A stretch of 7,688 bases of DNA from assembly GCA_025362705.1 (NCBI GenBank), contig JANYFH010000340.1, positions 1 to 7,688 of the forward strand, given 5' to 3'. The notes beneath the pieces were generated by a model, which searched no databases, was not told the origin of the DNA, and saw only the letters and a list, made by a program, of their open reading frames with translations. This DNA comes from Betaproteobacteria bacterium (GTDB taxonomy: Bacteria; Pseudomonadota; Gammaproteobacteria; Burkholderiales; Usitatibacteraceae). Both the position numbers and the translations under genes were made by a program. Below are positions 5,680-7,688 of this stretch, in pieces (position 1 is the stretch's first letter; each line of letters opens with the position of its first letter).

Positions 5680-7071
5680 ATGAGCAAACTATCCTTGCTT
5701 GATCTCGGCTTTTTTATTGCCGAGAGCACGGCCAGCCCCAAGCATGTTGCAGGCTTGCAGATATGCAAGCGACCGGCCAAATCAACCGTCGGATTTGCCA
5801 AAAATCTATATCGAGAATTTCTTACGTTTACCGACGTCAAGCCGCCGTTCAATCGCATCATCGTTTTCTCGATGAGCGCGATGCCTTACTGGCAGGACGT
5901 CGGGGCGGTCGATCTGGCGCAACATGTTTTTTATCACAAGCTCGACAAGGGCAGTAACGACCGACAGGCGCTGTACGATTTCGTCTCGGCATTGCATACG
6001 CCGATGCTGGATCGTTCGCGGCCGTTGTGGGAAGTGCATGTGATCGATGGTCTCGGCGAAGGTCGTTTTGCGTTGTATCAGAAAATGCATCATGCGTACG
6101 CCGATGGCGTTACCATGTCACGCTGGATCACTGAATGCATGACGCAATCGCCGGATGAATTGACGCTCACACCGGTGTGGACATTGAAGCACGGCGGCCA
6201 CAGCGCCCGGCGCAAAAAACGCAGCCAGGAAATGATGCAATCGGCGTGGAACGAAGTGGGCGGCACCAGCCGGCGCCTCCTTGGCATCAGCCGCCTGGCG
6301 GCGATGCTGTTTCTGGAGAGCGTGAAACTAACCAAGAATGCCATCGCGTTACCGTTTGTATCGAGCGCCAAAACTCCGCTGACCGGACAAGTGACTTCGG
6401 GTCGCCAGTTCACAACGGCGGGAGTGCCAATGGCGCGCGTTGATGCCATTCGCAAACGTACCCGCTCAACCGTCAACCATGTGGCACTGACTTGTCTCGA
6501 CGGGGCATTGCGCCGCTATCTGCGCGATCAGGGTGTCGAACTGAGGCGGCCGATCACGATTCAAATGCCCGTCAACCTGAGAAAAGAAGGCGAAAAAACT
6601 GCGGGCAATAAAATCGGCATCGTCCAGGTTGAACTGTCGCCGCCAACTGATGACCCGTACGTGCGTCTTCGCAATATCGGCTTTTCGCTACGCAACGTGC
6701 GCACTATGATCGACAGCGTCGCGCCGGAAGCCATTGAGTCGTACACCATCATCACCGGGCTGGTCGCACAGATTGCGGAGATGCTGAAGCTCTCAAATAC
6801 CTTGCCGCCGATGGGCAATACGCTGGTCTCAAACGTGCCAGGCCCCAAGGAATTCCTGTACATGAAGGGCGCGAAAATTGAGGAGATGCATCCCATCAGC
6901 ACCCTGCCGCCCAGTAACCTGCTCAACATTACGCTCTTCAGCTATGCGGGCGAGCTTTTCTTTGGCCTGATCGCCACTGACGAATTGCCTAATCTGCAGC
7001 GATTGGGCGCGTATGTTCAAGAAGCATTCACAGAGCTGGAAGAATCGGTGCGCGATTCGCATGCTGCATAA
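5680..7071 (+). CDS. Wax ester synthase / acyl-CoA:diacylglycerol acyltransferase (WS/DGAT)
   Basis: 463-residue bifunctional acyltransferase of the bacterial AtfA/WS-DGAT family. It joins acyl-CoA to fatty alcohols or diacylglycerol to make wax esters or triacylglycerol, at the cytoplasmic face of the membrane. The catalytic motif HHxxxDG is intact as HHAYADG (137-143). The PLW motif is at 115-117 (RSRPLWEVHVIDGL), MPVNLR at 296-301 and SNVPGP at 384-389. Length is typical of the family. The usual ND motif before the central helix reads NH here (Asn266-His267 in TVNHVALTCLDGALRRYL), an unusual change. I prefer the ATG at 5680 because MSKLSLLDLGFF matches the usual family N-terminus and GGA lies 5 bases upstream. 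An in-frame ATG at 5644 would add 12 residues with no ribosome site. The gene is divergent from the surface operon and ends 21 bases from a convergent gene. Whether it favours wax esters or triacylglycerol cannot be told from the sequence. Confidence 0.93.
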   Translation: MSKLSLLDLGFFIAESTASPKHVAGLQICKRPAKSTVGFAKNLYREFLTFTDVKPPFNRIIVFSMSAMPYWQDVGAVDLAQHVFYHKLDKGSNDRQALYDFVSALHTPMLDRSRPLWEVHVIDGLGEGRFALYQKMHHAYADGVTMSRWITECMTQSPDELTLTPVWTLKHGGHSARRKKRSQEMMQSAWNEVGGTSRRLLGISRLAAMLFLESVKLTKNAIALPFVSSAKTPLTGQVTSGRQFTTAGVPMARVDAIRKRTRSTVNHVALTCLDGALRRYLRDQGVELRRPITIQMPVNLRKEGEKTAGNKIGIVQVELSPPTDDPYVRLRNIGFSLRNVRTMIDSVAPEAIESYTIITGLVAQIAEMLKLSNTLPPMGNTLVSNVPGPKEFLYMKGAKIEEMHPISTLPPSNLLNITLFSYAGELFFGLIATDELPNLQRLGAYVQEAFTELEESVRDSHAA

Positions 7072-7092
7072 ACAGCCCTGACAGACGATGCT

Positions 7093-7521
7093 TTAGGACA
7101 CGCGCCGATACACTCGCTGAAAGCGCGCATTCTCAACCACGCCGTAATCGCCCGGCGCGTATTGCAGCAACCAGTCCTGTGCAAGCCCACTGAGCATGTC
7201 GCCACCAACGCGACGGGCGAGGGTGAACGGCGTACTCATCTGTTTTGCCCGCACTGGTACAGGCTTGGCGCGATAGCGGCCTTGTTCTCCGTGTAAATGC
7301 GGACCAAGCGTTTCGTACCTGGCGTCGAAACGATCCCGTGAAACACTCCACTGATCGTTGGTCGAACCGGTAATCAGTGCGTCGCCAATGCAGTAACGAT
7401 TCGGACCCTCGCGGCTTACCAGTTCGCCGTCGCGTTCGGCAAAAACGACGTCGACAATTTCATCCTTGATGTAGAGGGCAGCAGCTGGGTCGGTAGTGAG
7501 ATCGGGTTTCTTATCGTTCAT
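7093..7521 (-). CDS. PGDYG-type small protein with two tandem modules
   Basis: 142-residue predicted soluble cytoplasmic protein without signal peptide or membrane segment. The ATG at 7521 is chosen because GGAG lies 6 bases upstream; a GTG ten codons earlier lacks such a site. The C-terminal part reads DWLLQYAPGDYGVVENARF then QRVYRRV (116-141) and carries the literal PGDYG motif (123-127) of the PGDYG protein family as I recall it from Pfam. A weaker second copy lies at 44-70 (CIGDALITG, QWSV, RFDARYETL), so the protein appears to be a tandem of two modules of the form GD-x-x-hydrophobic ... RF-x-x-x-Y. The function of this family is not known to me. It lies 49 bases behind another gene on the same strand and is probably co-transcribed with it. 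It ends 21 bases from the convergent acyltransferase, with no terminator visible between them. Confidence 0.7.
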   Translation of the reverse strand: MNDKKPDLTTDPAAALYIKDEIVDVVFAERDGELVSREGPNRYCIGDALITGSTNDQWSVSRDRFDARYETLGPHLHGEQGRYRAKPVPVRAKQMSTPFTLARRVGGDMLSGLAQDWLLQYAPGDYGVVENARFQRVYRRVS

Positions 7522-7527
7522 CACGCA

Positions 7528-7531
7528 CTCC
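7528..7531 (-). promoter_or_regulatory. Ribosome binding site of the PGDYG gene
   Basis: GGAG on the minus strand, 6 bases before ATG 7521. It decides the start in favour of this ATG over the in-frame GTG at 7551. Confidence 0.7.
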
Positions 7532-7570
7532 AATTTAGAGGCATTTTTCACACTGGCGTGGAAAATAAAC

Positions 7571-7687
7571 TTAATTGCTGATTTGTTCCAACGCCAGTAG
7601 ATTCAACATGAAAGCGCGGTGTGCAGAAATCCTGCCGATGGTCGAATCAAACATGGCCGCCTTTGAACCTTCGTAACCAAACACGAT
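7571..7687 (-). CDS. C-terminal end of an unidentified protein (5' end outside window)
   Basis: The minus strand is open from the right edge to a TAA at 7573-7571, giving 38 residues. The fragment runs IVFGYEGSKAAMFDSTIG, then RISAHRAFMLNLLALEQISN, and looks helical in its second half. I do not recognise the family. Coding is supported by the uninterrupted frame to the edge and by the sensible 49-base gap to the co-oriented PGDYG gene. The alternative is chance openness, since 38 codons is short. Confidence 0.5.
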   Translation of the reverse strand: MVFGYEGSKAAMFDSTIGRISAHRAFMLNLLALEQISN

Positions 7688-7688
7688 A

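Noticed and set aside
7072..7092. Possible terminator between the convergent WS/DGAT and PGDYG genes
   Set aside because: The gap is only 21 bases and shows no stem or U-tract on either strand.

Overview
The window looks like chromosome of a proteobacterium, most likely a betaproteobacterium or a close gammaproteobacterial relative. The reasons are release factor 3 at the left edge, a Gram-negative outer-membrane assembly operon, a bacterial wax ester synthase/diacylglycerol acyltransferase, and moderately high GC with short intergenic gaps. The genus cannot be fixed from the sequence. I see no tRNA, rRNA, CRISPR array, insertion sequence or integrase.

Left edge (2-526, plus): the C-terminal third of peptide chain release factor 3 (prfC). 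It converges on the end of the next operon across about 100 bases that hold a compound inverted repeat.

Centre (about 5426 down to 631, minus): a five-gene surface-structure operon and the main interest of the window. In transcription order it encodes a probable major pilin-like subunit (5332-4715), a second related subunit with two cysteines (4563-3916), a third small secreted subunit (3919-3422), a PapD-like periplasmic chaperone (3416-2589) and a compact outer-membrane beta-barrel with a C-terminal SdrD-B/carboxypeptidase-regulatory-like domain (2592-631). All five have export signals. The last four are joined by 4-base overlaps or a 5-base gap. A strong intrinsic terminator lies after the first gene, so the first subunit should be made in excess and the others by read-through. 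A CRP-like palindrome lies upstream, centred 41.5 bases before a plausible start point. The layout is that of a chaperone-usher fimbrial system, but the barrel is much shorter than classical ushers and shows no recognisable usher N-terminal domain, and the subunits do not look like classical fimbrillins. I interpret it as a divergent, minimal chaperone-usher-like system. An A9 tract just after the barrel's signal peptide could make its expression phase-variable.

Right side: a 253-base non-coding stretch, then a divergently transcribed WS/DGAT acyltransferase (5680-7071, plus) with intact HHxxxDG and PLW motifs. It converges on a small protein with two PGDYG-type modules (7521-7093, minus). 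This lies 49 bases behind the C-terminal end of an unidentified gene that runs off the right edge (7687-7571, minus). The lipid-storage gene and the two right-hand genes have no evident functional link to the surface operon.
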